From contig NC_133223.1 of assembly GCF_040436345.1 (NCBI RefSeq), positions 13,979,113 through 14,043,112 of the forward strand: a DNA stretch of 64,000 nucleotides, written 5' to 3'. Shown here in pieces: positions 63,871 through 64,000 of the stretch (the stretch's first letter is position 1; every line of letters begins with the position of its first letter). This DNA comes from Pagrus major. Taxonomy: Eukaryota; Chordata; Actinopteri; Spariformes; Sparidae. The notes below the pieces were generated by a model. It was not told the DNA's origin. It searched no databases and saw only the letters and a program-made list of their open reading frames with translations. The translations under genes and the position numbers were made by a program.

Positions 63871-64000
63871 TACTGGAAAGTGCTCTCGATACAAAATTGA
63901 ATAGCACCACAAACTACATTATCCAAAAAGATACTGATTCATCACTTTTCTTGAAGAGTTTCAAGAATAACTGAACATACTCTCATGAAGGTAGGATTTA

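Overview
The window is nuclear DNA from a vertebrate, almost certainly a ray-finned (percomorph-type) fish. Genes are split into many short exons with GT..AG introns. CA/GT microsatellites are frequent, and intergenic DNA carries degenerate LINE 3' ends, a tRNA-derived SINE and several miniature inverted-repeat elements that recur across the window. I see no bacterial operons, CRISPR arrays, phage or viral genes.

Layout, left to right. (1) 418-5299 (+): grtp1, a TBC-domain Rab-GAP, complete in 8 coding exons. (2) 9264-14309 (-): a lamp1-type lysosomal membrane glycoprotein in 6 coding exons; it encodes only one LAMP luminal domain instead of two, and its promoter holds a TFEB-type CLEAR box. 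(3) 17810-25383 (+): a short CD247 (CD3-zeta)-like adaptor in 7 exons, with one full ITAM and one half ITAM. (4) 32814-48048 (-): pou2f1 (Oct-1), complete in 15 coding exons, with a long gene-poor stretch downstream that is probably partly its 3' UTR. (5) 52899-57588 (+): gpa33, a CTX-family two-Ig-domain junctional glycoprotein in 7 exons, whose cytoplasmic tail is expanded by an Arg/Asp-rich minisatellite. (6) 60434-60473 (+): a probable signal-peptide first exon of a gene that continues beyond the window; not identified.

I assembled the five complete gene models by joining exons at GT/AG sites. Each reads through in frame from start codon to stop, with matching phases at every junction. 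Neighbour order matches two human segments: GRTP1-LAMP1 (13q34) and CD247-POU2F1-GPA33 (1q24). Here they are fused, with the junction between about 14.7 and 17.6 kb.

The genes are not a pathway; they are neighbours by descent. I found no convincing undescribed multi-gene system. The points most worth following are the one-domain LAMP1, the reduced CD247-like chain, a pou2f1 intron whose 5' splice site opens directly into a pure (GT)n tract of about 100 nt, Oct-type sites inside pou2f1, the gpa33 tail repeat, and a perfect 44-bp palindrome.
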